From JAICNG01 sp035765135 (GTDB lineage: Bacteria; Gemmatimonadota; Gemmatimonadetes; Gemmatimonadales; Gemmatimonadaceae): a stretch of DNA of 24,023 nucleotides. The position numbers and the translations under genes are program-made. Shown here piece after piece: positions 1 through 7,651 of the stretch. The notes below the pieces were generated by a model, which worked only from the letters and a program-made list of their open reading frames with translations, did no database searches and was not told where the DNA came from. Position 1 is the stretch's first letter; every line of letters begins with the position of its first letter. The stretch covers positions 1 through 24,023 of the forward strand of contig DASTYE010000259.1 in assembly GCA_035765135.1 (NCBI GenBank), in the 5' to 3' direction.

Positions 1-1769
1 ACTTCGGTGACGGTGAGTCCGCCGATCACCGCCGTCTCGCCATCGGCGACGAGGAGCTGGTTGTCGGCACGCTGCTTCTGGAACGTGAAGCCGAGGTCCG
101 ACGCCGCCGCCTGGAGGTTGGAGCGCTCCGAGTGCAGCGTCATCAGGATGTGGCGGTTGTTGGTGATGTGCGGGGTAACCGTGAGGATGATACCGGTTTC
201 CTTGAAGTTCACGGTCGCGCGCGGCTGGTTCTGCTGGCCGGCCCCACCTCCCTGCCCTTGCGAGCCGAGGTCGATCACGCGAATCGGCGTCTCCTCACCG
301 ACGAGGATCTCCGCCTTCCGGTTGTCGAGCGTCACGATGCTCGGCTCGGCCTGAATGTCGGCGAGCCGGACTTCCTGCAACGCGTCGATGAACGCGGTGA
401 GATCGAACTTTCCGATCGCGGTCGAGAAGATCAGCTCGAGCGCCGGGTTCACGATGCGGGCGTTCGCGTTGGAGATCGCCGACAGCGCGTTGCCGCCCAG
501 ATCGACGATGTTGGTGTTCTGGTCGTAGGCATCGCCGACGAAGGCGTCGTTGATACCGTCGCCGTCCGTGTCCACCGGCTCGAACGTGCGCGGGTCGGTG
601 CGCTGGACGAGCTTGTTGAAGAACTGCGTCTGGCTTCCCAGATCGTAGGTGACGCCGAGCGCCTCGATGTCGGTGCGGTTGACGAAGATGATCTTGGCCT
701 TGATCGCGACCTGTGGCGTACGGACATCGAGATCCTGGATGTAGCCCGAGATCTCGCCGAGCCGTGACGGCACGTCAGTGACGATCAGGCGATTCGTGCC
801 CGAGTCGGCGACGACGGAACCGCGGATGACGCAGCCCCCTTCGGCGCCGGGCGTGCGTGCGGCTCCGGCTGCACCGGTGGCGGCCCGTCCACAGTCTCTC
901 GAGAGCAGCGAGCGCACCGTCTCGACGAGCGACGCGGCACGCGCATAGTTGACCGGCACGATCTGCGTGGACAGCGGCTCGGTGGCCTGCTGCGACGCGA
1001 TGTTCTCATATGAATCGACGGCGATGATGCCGTTGGCGTCCTCGACCGCGGCGAGTCCCTGCGACTGCAGGATCGCGCGCAGCGCGACGTCCCACGGTTG
1101 ATCGCGGACTTCAGCGGTCACGGTTCCCTTGATGTCCTTGCCGACGACGATCGTGCGACCGCTGAACGCGGCGAACGCGGCGACGACGTCGCGAACGTCA
1201 GCATCCTGGTACGTGACCGTAATGCGGGGCTGCTGCGACGACGCCGGTGGCGCGTCGCGAAGGACGACCGGCTTGGGCGAGGGCTTCGCGGCCCGGGCCG
1301 GCTCGATGCGGCGCTGTGGCGTCGCGGCTTCCCGCGTCGCATGCCAGGCGTTGAACCGTCCAGCTTCGGCATCGATCGAGACGCGGATCGCGTCCTCACC
1401 GCGCGTGATCGAATAGTCGCGCGACTGGTCGAGATCGATCACGACCCGGACCACATCTTCCTTGTACTGCGCGACGCGGAGGTTCATGATCGCGCCACGC
1501 TGGATCTTGTCGTAGAGACGCGCCGGCATTCCGAGACGCGCGCCTTTCAAATCGAGAACGACGCGCGCGGGCTTCGAGAGGGTAAAGTCCTGGACCTCGA
1601 CCGAACCATCGACGGCAATGACGACTTCGGCACGTCCGGTCATTGGAACGACGCTCAGCGAGATGACCTCCCCACTCCCCCGCGGCGCATCCGTGTCTGC
1701 GGCGCGCGCGACGGCCGCGCTCGAGAGCGCGAAACCGATCACGGCTGCCAGCATCCAGACTCGCCTCAT
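1..1769 (-). CDS. pilQ: Type IV pilus secretin PilQ (partial, C-terminus beyond left edge)
   Basis: Outer-membrane secretin that forms the ring through which the type IV pilus exits. 589 codons are present. An N-terminal signal peptide ends near residue 23 (ARA/AD). An AMIN-like cell-wall-binding region spans about 36-135, followed by an Ala/Pro linker, an STN/N0 domain at about 182-252 and a secretin_N domain at about 265-350. The secretin core begins near 352 and includes the hallmark GIILTVTPHIT at 526-536 and DGETAVIGG at 577-585. The start ATG overlaps the pilP stop (ATGA) and is preceded by AAGGAGAGGG, a good ribosome binding site. It is last in the pilMNOPQ order. Oddity: residues 400-408 read DTDGDGIND, a calcium-loop-like motif inside the secretin region. 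The family call is very secure. The C-terminal end lies outside the window. Confidence 0.96.
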   Translation of the reverse strand, partial: MRRVWMLAAVIGFALSSAAVARAADTDAPRGSGEVISLSVVPMTGRAEVVIAVDGSVEVQDFTLSKPARVVLDLKGARLGMPARLYDKIQRGAIMNLRVAQYKEDVVRVVIDLDQSRDYSITRGEDAIRVSIDAEAGRFNAWHATREAATPQRRIEPARAAKPSPKPVVLRDAPPASSQQPRITVTYQDADVRDVVAAFAAFSGRTIVVGKDIKGTVTAEVRDQPWDVALRAILQSQGLAAVEDANGIIAVDSYENIASQQATEPLSTQIVPVNYARAASLVETVRSLLSRDCGRAATGAAGAARTPGAEGGCVIRGSVVADSGTNRLIVTDVPSRLGEISGYIQDLDVRTPQVAIKAKIIFVNRTDIEALGVTYDLGSQTQFFNKLVQRTDPRTFEPVDTDGDGINDAFVGDAYDQNTNIVDLGGNALSAISNANARIVNPALELIFSTAIGKFDLTAFIDALQEVRLADIQAEPSIVTLDNRKAEILVGEETPIRVIDLGSQGQGGGAGQQNQPRATVNFKETGIILTVTPHITNNRHILMTLHSERSNLQAAASDLGFTFQKQRADNQLLVADGETAVIGGLTVTE

Positions 1770-2422
1770 GGCTCCCTCTCCTTTGAATCGTTGAGCGCCA
1801 GCGTCTGCTGACGACTAAAGCCGATCTCTTCGATCGTGAACGTCACGGACTTCGGGTGGATCTGAGTCACGCGCATGCGGCCGAGCTGCTGCCCGACCTT
1901 GACGCGGTATTGCTCGTTCGTGGTCATGTCGCGCATTACCGCCCACGACCGTCCGACCGGATCGTACAGCACCGCGACCAGCTTGAGGTCGTTGATCATC
2001 GGTCGCAGATCGTGGCTGTGCAGCAGCGACAGGAACGGATCACGGCGGCCCGAGCGCTCGTAGCTGTACGCCTCGCGCCGGAACCCGACTTCGTCCTTGC
2101 CACCACGCACCGCGACCGACGACGCATCGTTGGGCGCGGGCTTCGAGGGCTGCACGCCCTGGGGCGCAGCGGAGGTCTGCTGCACCTGGCCGCTCGAGCT
2201 CTGTCCCGTCGTCGAGCGGGCCGCCGTGTTCGATGCGGACGCCGGCGACTGCATCGCCTGCGTGTGCGCGTCGGTCTTCGCCGCGGCGTTTTGCGCGGCA
2301 GCCTTCGCCCGCGTGCCGGCGGCACCGGGTCCCGACTGCGCGTGGAGCGCCGGTGTCCTCATCGAGGATCCGAGCGCGACGCTGCCGCCGATCAGCAGGA
2401 GTGCGAGCAGACGGCGAAGCAT
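1766..2422 (-). CDS. pilP: Type IV pilus assembly protein PilP
   Basis: Periplasmic linker that connects the PilN/PilO inner-membrane platform to PilQ. 218 residues. There is a signal peptide with a likely SPase I site (ALHA/QS, around 28). A long Ala/Ser/Thr/Gln-rich low-complexity stretch follows to about residue 95. The conserved PilP beta domain then starts at YERSGRRDPFLSL (about 120-132) and runs to the end. PilP is usually a lipoprotein, but no cysteine is visible near the signal peptide. The stop overlaps the pilQ start by 4 bases and one base separates it from the pilO stop, so it is translationally coupled. AGGAGA precedes the ATG. The identity rests on operon position plus the RRDPF-type motif. 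Confidence 0.88.
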   Translation of the reverse strand: MLRRLLALLLIGGSVALGSSMRTPALHAQSGPGAAGTRAKAAAQNAAAKTDAHTQAMQSPASASNTAARSTTGQSSSGQVQQTSAAPQGVQPSKPAPNDASSVAVRGGKDEVGFRREAYSYERSGRRDPFLSLLHSHDLRPMINDLKLVAVLYDPVGRSWAVMRDMTTNEQYRVKVGQQLGRMRVTQIHPKSVTFTIEEIGFSRQQTLALNDSKEREP

Positions 2423-2423
2423 G

Positions 2424-3041
2424 TCAGTTGTCTCCTGTCGTCGGCGGCAGCGGCATGTTGCTGCTCACCTTCGACACATACGTCTGAATCAGGAAGCGGG
2501 CATCCACGACCGCGGCGTCCTTCTTCGCGCGGGACTTGGCTGCCGACGGATTGGATGGCTGCGTGAGCTGCACGTTCATCGGCGCGACGATACGCGTCAG
2601 CGATCCGACGTTCGTGAGGAACATCGCGACATCGTGGTAGTTCCCGGCGATGTCGACGTTGTAGCGATACGTGTCGTACCGGTCGCCCTGGATCACCGGC
2701 TGCGGCGTGACCGCGGCCAGATCCAGCCCGACCCGCCGTGCCGCCGTCGACACCTGCTCGAGCAGCGCCGGCACCTCGTTGCTCGTCGGCACGAGCGTGC
2801 GAATGAGCGCGAGGTTCTTCTGGTATTGCGCGAGCTGCGCGCGAATCTCCTCCGGACGACCCTTCGCGACCTCGGCTTTCGCCTTGTCGTTCTCGGTCGT
2901 AAGGCGCTCGACACGCATGCGCGTGGCATCCAGCTCCTCCGCCTTCGGACGATGCAGGAAGTACCAGTACGAGCCCGCGGCCATCATGGCGAGTGCCGCG
3001 ATGCCGACCAGGTTCTTTTCGCGCTGTCCCATTCCGGCCAT
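2424..3041 (-). CDS. pilO: Type IV pilus inner-membrane protein PilO
   Basis: Bitopic inner-membrane protein that dimerises with PilN in the pilus alignment complex. 205 residues with the chosen start, close to the usual PilO length. A short cytoplasmic tail (MAGMGQREK) is followed by one transmembrane helix at about 10-30 and a coiled-coil region at about 33-75. A C-terminal ferredoxin-like domain follows; YRYNVDIAGNYHDVAMFL is the typical PilO core. I chose the ATG at 3041, not an in-frame upstream codon at 3104, because it sits 2 bases after the pilN stop and is preceded by GGTGAGG. A second ATG three codons later is also possible. It is coupled to pilP, which begins after a one-base gap. 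Confidence 0.92.
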   Translation of the reverse strand: MAGMGQREKNLVGIAALAMMAAGSYWYFLHRPKAEELDATRMRVERLTTENDKAKAEVAKGRPEEIRAQLAQYQKNLALIRTLVPTSNEVPALLEQVSTAARRVGLDLAAVTPQPVIQGDRYDTYRYNVDIAGNYHDVAMFLTNVGSLTRIVAPMNVQLTQPSNPSAAKSRAKKDAAVVDARFLIQTYVSKVSSNMPLPPTTGDN

Positions 3042-3043
3042 GG

Positions 3044-3793
3044 TTACCTCACCGCCAAAGCGACGGGGACCGTCCGGATCACTGAGGGATCCGGCGTCTC
3101 CCACGCCGCGTCGAGCTGGAACTCGGTGACCTCGCGCTGATCGACGATGATCGTCACCGACTTCACGAGCTGGATATCCTGGATAAAGGGCGACGCCTCG
3201 AGATCCTTCATGAAGCGCGTGAGCGCCTGGATGTCGACGGTCTGCCCGATCAATCGGAACGTGAGTTTGCTCATCGCGACGCTATCGACCGCGGGCTTCA
3301 CGCCGCCCGGTGCGGCCGACGGCTGCGCGCCCGCGGCGGGCGCCGGCGGCTTCGATCCCGGCGGAGCGGGCACCGCGCTCGTCTGCGCCAGCGACGTCAG
3401 CCACGTGTATGGCGGCAACGCGCGGCTGACCTCGTCCATGATGTGCGGCCAGGTGAAGCGGTTGTCGTCGATCTCCTTGATCATCGACAGCTGACCGAGC
3501 ACCTCATCGCGCTGCGCGAGCACCTTGCGGCGCTCCTTGATCATGAGGCCGAAGCGAATGGAATCCTGCACGGCGGTCTGCAGCTCGCGATCGAGCCGCG
3601 ACTGCGTCGACTGCTGAAGACCCCACAACCCCACCGTCGCGACCGCCGCGAGAATCACGATCGCGGCGGTACCCATCAGGTAGGGATCCTTGACCTGCGC
3701 GATGATCCCCGAGAGCACCCCACCGAGGGCGAACCCCGAGGACTTGCCTCGCGCTTTCTTCCCTGAGCCGGGAAGGAGATTGATCTCGATCAT
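3044..3793 (-). CDS. pilN: Type IV pilus inner-membrane protein PilN
   Basis: Platform protein whose N-terminal peptide docks into cytoplasmic PilM and whose periplasmic part pairs with PilO. The hallmark start MIEINLLPG is present. A transmembrane helix lies at about 40-60, then a coiled coil (about 62-105) and a fimbrial-assembly-type domain. At 249 residues it is longer than a typical PilN of about 200. The excess is a Pro/Ala/Gly-rich insert at about 140-170 between the two periplasmic halves. The start lies 18 bases after the pilM stop. No clear Shine-Dalgarno is visible in that gap, which instead contains the word CCTAACG on this strand. Confidence 0.93.
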   Translation of the reverse strand: MIEINLLPGSGKKARGKSSGFALGGVLSGIIAQVKDPYLMGTAAIVILAAVATVGLWGLQQSTQSRLDRELQTAVQDSIRFGLMIKERRKVLAQRDEVLGQLSMIKEIDDNRFTWPHIMDEVSRALPPYTWLTSLAQTSAVPAPPGSKPPAPAAGAQPSAAPGGVKPAVDSVAMSKLTFRLIGQTVDIQALTRFMKDLEASPFIQDIQLVKSVTIIVDQREVTEFQLDAAWETPDPSVIRTVPVALAVR

Positions 3794-3811
3794 GGGATCG
3801 TTAGGAAAGGG

Positions 3812-4855
3812 TCAGGCGACCTGGCGGAGCGCCAGCCCAATGGGAAGCATCAGGAGGGGTGCAACGTCATCAAGGACGAGGGACCCGAAAGCGCCGTCAC
3901 GCACGTTCAAGCGCTGCAGCGGGTTCGCCTGTTCGACGCGCACACGCAAACGATTCGCGAGCGCCTCGGTGAGACCCGGAACGCGGGACCCGCCGCCGCT
4001 CGTGTACACTGCCTTCATCGTGGAGCCCGAGCGCGTGGACGACGCGAGGAACGCCGCCGCGCGCTCGACGCCGACCGCGATCTCCTCGCCGCGACTTTCG
4101 ATCACGGCATCGAGATGCGGCGAGCGATCGTAGCCCTGGAGCAGACCATCCGCTTCGTCAGCGCTGAGACCACGCTCGCGCTGCAGATCCTCGCGGAAGC
4201 GCCGCGTGCCGAGCGCAATGTCGCGCGTCAGCAGCGGGACGCCGTCGTCGAGAATGTTGATGTTGGTGACTTCGTGGCCGATGTTGACGAGCCCCACGAC
4301 CCCGATCATGGCGTCGGGATAGTTGACCTCGAACGCGTTATGCAGCGCGAAGGCGTCGACGTCGACGACACGCGCATCGAGATCGGCATCGTGCATTAGC
4401 CGAATGCGATTCTCGACCAGATCCCGCTTGGCGGCGACGAGCAGAACGTTCATCTGCAGGTCGTCGGCGTCGGGATCGAGAATCTGGAAATCGAGCTCGA
4501 CCGACTCCATGTCGAACGGCACGTGCTGCTCGGCCTCCCAGCGGATGACCTCGCGCGCCTGCGCCTCCTTCATGCGGTCGATCTGGATCTTCTTGATGAT
4601 CACATCACGACCACCGACGGCGGTCACGATGTTCTTGCCCTTGATCCCGGCCTCGGAGAGCGCGGCACGAATGGCGTCGGCCACGATGCCCGGGTCCATG
4701 ATCTCGCCTTCGACGATCGCGTCGGCGAGCAGCGGCGCGATGGCGACGTTGGTGAGCTCGGGCTCACCGCGGCCGTGGTCGATGACCGCGACCTTGATGA
4801 GGCCCGACCCAATGTCGAGGCCGATTGTCTTCTTCCCGCGACCGAAGAGGCCCAT
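3812..4855 (-). CDS. pilM: Type IV pilus actin-like ATPase PilM
   Basis: Cytoplasmic FtsA/actin-fold protein that binds the PilN N-terminus and anchors the pilus platform. 347 residues, normal for the family. Visible motifs are the phosphate-1 loop GLDIGSGLIKVAVI (12-25), the conserved region around RWEAEQHVPFDME (about 106-118), a second nucleotide-binding strand near VVGLVNIGHEVTNINIL, and the adenosine loop TSGGGSRVPGL (about 290-300). It is the first gene of pilMNOPQ, and the 348-base gap upstream presumably holds the operon promoter. No strong Shine-Dalgarno is seen before the ATG. The identification is secure. Confidence 0.96.
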   Translation of the reverse strand: MGLFGRGKKTIGLDIGSGLIKVAVIDHGRGEPELTNVAIAPLLADAIVEGEIMDPGIVADAIRAALSEAGIKGKNIVTAVGGRDVIIKKIQIDRMKEAQAREVIRWEAEQHVPFDMESVELDFQILDPDADDLQMNVLLVAAKRDLVENRIRLMHDADLDARVVDVDAFALHNAFEVNYPDAMIGVVGLVNIGHEVTNINILDDGVPLLTRDIALGTRRFREDLQRERGLSADEADGLLQGYDRSPHLDAVIESRGEEIAVGVERAAAFLASSTRSGSTMKAVYTSGGGSRVPGLTEALANRLRVRVEQANPLQRLNVRDGAFGSLVLDDVAPLLMLPIGLALRQVA

Positions 4856-5203
4856 GAGGAGACCAGGTCAGAGGTGGAGCTTCGGGGTTGCGTGCAACTT
4901 CACGTTTTGACGCGTTCGCGCGTTTCGGTTTCGAAAACCGGCGCGACCGGCTTCGTTAACAGACTGGATGCCGGTCGCTGTAGTAACGGACCGGCCTGCA
5001 CTTACATTCCGGACCCCGCATCGGGCCGCGCCTCACGCGAGCGATGTCACCTTCGGGATTGGGCTTTTCTTCTCCGAATACGAGCCACCGAAAGCGAGGT
5101 AACACCAAGTGGCAGTGACGAATGTGCGGGTGAAGAGCGAACGTTTTTCTGCGTGATTCGCACGTCGTCGCGGGAGCTTCGGTCGCCGTTTGGTGTCATC
5201 TGA
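4856..5203. other. Intergenic leader region upstream of pilM
   Basis: 348 bases lie between the pilM start and the end of the second minor-pilin triplet, with no credible gene. The region is less GC-rich than its flanks in places. It should contain both the end of the minor pilin transcript and the pilMNOPQ promoter, but I could not identify a confident -10/-35 or sigma-54 site. Visible structures are a 6-bp hairpin with a 3-base loop at 4926-4940 and the 9-bp inverted repeat at 4943-4978 listed separately. Confidence 0.6.
4943..4978. promoter_or_regulatory. 9-bp perfect inverted repeat upstream of pilM
   Basis: Arms gcgaccggc (4943-4951) and gccggtcgc (4970-4978) are exact reverse complements around an 18-base, AT-richer centre containing gttaac. 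A third partial copy, gaccggc, lies at 4989-4995. It is 88 bases before the pilM start on the minus strand. It could be an operator, an mRNA leader hairpin, or part of the terminator for the upstream pilin genes. No U-tract follows it. Confidence 0.35.
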
Positions 5204-6226
5204 TCACGGTTGCTCGAACGCCTCGTACCACGATCGATCGACGATCGGCACGGGCGACGCGACGCCGAGCAAGGCCTTCCGCGCAGCACATCGCGAGAAC
5301 GCGATGGAGATTCCATCGAGCAATGACGGGGTCGATCCCTGTGCAGCGATCGCGACGACACCCGTGAGGCGGGCGCCACCGACATCGCCGCGAAGCGCAC
5401 CGCGCACGAGTACGACTCCGGAGAACTCGAAGCCAGACCGCAGCGTGAGGTCGCCGTCGACGAGCAGCAGACCTTGTCCGCGGCCGCCGTCGATGATGAG
5501 GTTGCCCGGCGCGTGGATGAGCGGGTAGTAGCTCATGCAGGGACCGCCGGCCGAACGTGTCGGCTCGCCCCAGTTGTTGGGATCCGTGATGTCGCACTCC
5601 TCAGCGCTCCATCGCGGAGCAGGGCCGGTGAGGCTCGCGGTTACGCGTATCAGCGCCGCCCGCGCGAGCTCGTCCCAGTGGAATTGAGCGAATCGAAGGA
5701 TCTCGCTCGTGTCTGCGCTGGCGACGGGCGGGATCGCGGCTCCCGAGGGTGCACATTCCCATCCCGGCGGCGATCGGTCCGTACCATCGATTCCGGCGTC
5801 ACCGCCGAGCTCGGCGGTTGTGTTGACGGTCACCGCGGCGAGGAGACGCGGGTCGCGCAGATCGAGCATAACGACGCGAGCGACCTGTCGCTTTGCCGGA
5901 CCGGCGCGCGCTTCCGAGGTGACGAGGTAGAGCTCGTCGGCGAGACGCGTGACGCGCACGAAGACGCTCGCGCCTTCGGAGGTCGCGAGCTGAAACGCGC
6001 GGGAATACCCGCGCGCAATGGCATTCCACTCGGTCCGCCATGCCGCGATGGTCCGCTCGAGCCCGAGCTCGGCGGCCATCGATGCGCGTGTTTGCAGGAT
6101 CGCTTCCGTGCCCGAGCGCAGCTCCCGCCCAGCGGCGAAGAGTGTCCCTATCGCGAGGGCTCCGACCACGACGAGCGCAAACACGGCGGTGGCGACGGCG
6201 AAGCCGCTTCGGGTCGATCTCGTCAC
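5204..6226 (-). CDS. PilX-like minor pilin, triplet copy 1
   Basis: Probable minor pilin or tip component, 340 residues. The N-terminus VTRSTRSGF is followed by a hydrophobic helix (FAVATAVFALVVVGAL), giving a prepilin-peptidase-like G/F site. Position +5 is not Glu, as in PilX_N and GspK families. The middle contains IDGTDRSPPGWECAP. The C-terminal half has a Gly-rich beta-strand repeat (GRGQGLLLVDGDLTLRSGFEF), then a conserved WYEAF end. It is clearly paralogous to the gene at 7652-8764 along its whole length. I chose the GTG at 6226 because it overlaps the preceding stop as GTGA; in-frame sequence upstream of it is antisense to nothing recognisable and lacks pilin features. It is last in its triplet. 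Confidence 0.85.
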   Translation of the reverse strand: MTRSTRSGFAVATAVFALVVVGALAIGTLFAAGRELRSGTEAILQTRASMAAELGLERTIAAWRTEWNAIARGYSRAFQLATSEGASVFVRVTRLADELYLVTSEARAGPAKRQVARVVMLDLRDPRLLAAVTVNTTAELGGDAGIDGTDRSPPGWECAPSGAAIPPVASADTSEILRFAQFHWDELARAALIRVTASLTGPAPRWSAEECDITDPNNWGEPTRSAGGPCMSYYPLIHAPGNLIIDGGRGQGLLLVDGDLTLRSGFEFSGVVLVRGALRGDVGGARLTGVVAIAAQGSTPSLLDGISIAFSRCAARKALLGVASPVPIVDRSWYEAFEQP

Positions 6227-7125
6227 GATCGGTTGCGGAGCGCGATGGTCATGGCGAGCGAGTCCTGGTACCGCTCGCCACGCACGTGCGCCACATCGAG
6301 AGTGGATGGGCTGCGAGCACGAGCGACGACATCGACGCGTGCGACGCGCTGTGCGTCCATCATTTCGGCGCCGAGCGTATCGAAGTAGCGGAAGGAGAGG
6401 CCGGAGGCTCCGCCGCTGGCGAATGGCAAGTACGGCCCGCTGAGGGGCTGGCGGGCGCCGCAAGTCCCTCGCGGACAGGCCGAGTAGCCTAGCATCCACC
6501 CGGAGTTGCTGCGGTACAGTGCGTAGCGCGCGGGAATGACGAACCGGATCGGCGCGCCGATCGGGACTGTCTGAGGTATTGGGGGTGCGACGGCGATGCT
6601 GATGCCGGCCGCGTCCGCGTCACTTCCCGCCATGCCTAACGGGCGCATCGGGCAGGCGGCGCTGGCCGGATCGGCGGTGAGGGTGTGCGGACGCCAGCGA
6701 TCGTCATCCAGCGCCGGGCTTTCCCCCGGGTCGAAGATGACGGTGGAGTCGCCGGCCCGCGGCATTGTCAGGATGCTGGTGAGCCCGCGGATCCCGGCGC
6801 GAGCAATGGACGGAAGCGTAAGCGCAGCCCGCGTGCTGTCGATGGCGCACACGTATGACGCGCCAGCCGTAACGCGGAGCGCGATCGATGTGTCGGTGAT
6901 GGCGTAGATGTCGCTACTGGACGCTGCCCTCAAGTCACCGTAGAGCAGGGCCAAGGCGTGCTGGACGCTCCGCTTGGTGTCGACGATCTCGAGCACGCCG
7001 AGGTGGAAGCGTTGCTGCCCTCGCACGATGCCCAGGATCAACGTCGCGACGATCGTGAACAGACCGAGGGCGACGACGAGCTCAACGAGCGTAAAGCCCG
7101 AGCGCGGAAGACGATCGAGCCTCAC
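6223..7125 (-). CDS. PilW-like minor pilin, triplet copy 1
   Basis: Minor pilin of the PilW/GspJ type, 300 residues. The prepilin signal is RSGFTLVELVVALGLF, with Phe+1 and Glu+5, followed by the N-terminal assembly helix. The C-terminal domain is about 260 residues, with cysteines in CAID, CPMRP and CPRGTC. The end, LDVAHVRGERYQDSLAMTI, matches the copy at 8790-9755 (LDVANVRNRKYEDSLAVSI). Two nearby GTG codons could start it. I prefer 7125, which gives a GTGA overlap with the preceding stop, the same arrangement as the next junction. GTG at 7131 would add two residues. It is translationally coupled on both sides. Confidence 0.88.
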   Translation of the reverse strand: MRLDRLPRSGFTLVELVVALGLFTIVATLILGIVRGQQRFHLGVLEIVDTKRSVQHALALLYGDLRAASSSDIYAITDTSIALRVTAGASYVCAIDSTRAALTLPSIARAGIRGLTSILTMPRAGDSTVIFDPGESPALDDDRWRPHTLTADPASAACPMRPLGMAGSDADAAGISIAVAPPIPQTVPIGAPIRFVIPARYALYRSNSGWMLGYSACPRGTCGARQPLSGPYLPFASGGASGLSFRYFDTLGAEMMDAQRVARVDVVARARSPSTLDVAHVRGERYQDSLAMTIALRNRS

Positions 7126-7523
7126 CGGCACGGCCGCGCACCTCGAAAGCGCTGGGTGCGAGCGCTGCCAGCGCGCGGTACGCTCCGGAGCCGGTACGAC
7201 ACCGACAGCTCAACCTCGAGGGCAGCCGGTCCCTCGGGAGCGCCGATCGGCGCGATCGTCCAGCGCTCCTCGATCCCACGCGTCACGGCACTGCCGCTTG
7301 TCGCGACCGCGCACGGAATGGCGTGCAGTGTCTCGAGCCGCGCCGCTGCGACCGTCGCGGCGACGGTCAGGCGCGATCCGTCGCCGACCATGCGGGTGAC
7401 GAGGGTCGCGCTCGCGGAGAGCCCGAGCAGCCCTACCCCGAGCGTAGTGAGGGCGACGAGCACCTCGACAAGGGTGAAGGCGGGACGCCGCTGCGGGTCG
7501 CCCCGAACGAAGCGATAGAACAT
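7122..7523 (-). CDS. PilV-like minor pilin, triplet copy 1
   Basis: Small minor pilin of the PilV/GspI type, 133 residues. A short basic leader ends at RRPA/FTLVEVLVALTTLGVGLLGL, the classic processing site and helix, although Ala replaces Gly at -1 of the cleavage site. A short globular domain contains RLETLHAIPC and ends in a cysteine-containing tail. It aligns throughout with the gene at 9746-10147. It is the first gene after the hairpin at 7608-7644, so it needs read-through or its own promoter in 7524-7607. I see no convincing promoter there, and the nearest purine-rich tract is too far upstream to be a good Shine-Dalgarno. Confidence 0.85.
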   Translation of the reverse strand: MFYRFVRGDPQRRPAFTLVEVLVALTTLGVGLLGLSASATLVTRMVGDGSRLTVAATVAAARLETLHAIPCAVATSGSAVTRGIEERWTIAPIGAPEGPAALEVELSVSYRLRSVPRAGSARTQRFRGARPCR

Positions 7524-7607
7524 GCGAGGCAGGATACGCCGCCCGCCTCCTCGCGCTTCACCTCACCGCCGCCGGGCGAATCGAAACGACGCGATCGATC
7601 TCACGAA

Positions 7608-7644
7608 GCTCGGCGTGCACGGGGTTTCCCCGGGCACGCCGAGC
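7608..7644 (-). terminator. Strong GC-rich hairpin between the two minor-pilin triplets
   Basis: Arms gctcggcgtgc (7608-7618) and gcacgccgagc (7634-7644) pair perfectly over 11 bp. After one mismatch, cgggg/ccccg adds 5 bp closing on a 3-base loop. It starts 8 bases beyond the stop of the PilX-like gene at 7652. On the minus strand only TTCGT follows, so the U-tract is weak. It may be a terminator, an attenuator or an mRNA-end stabiliser that sets lower expression of triplet 1. Confidence 0.65.
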
Positions 7645-7651
7645 ACAGCGC

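Noticed and set aside
2097..3140. Plus-strand open frame across pilP and pilO
   Set aside because: Antisense to two well-supported pil genes. No motif.
4856..5203. Cyclic-di-GMP (GEMM) riboswitch upstream of pilM
   Set aside because: Considered because such switches often precede pilus genes, but I could not match the conserved core on the minus strand.
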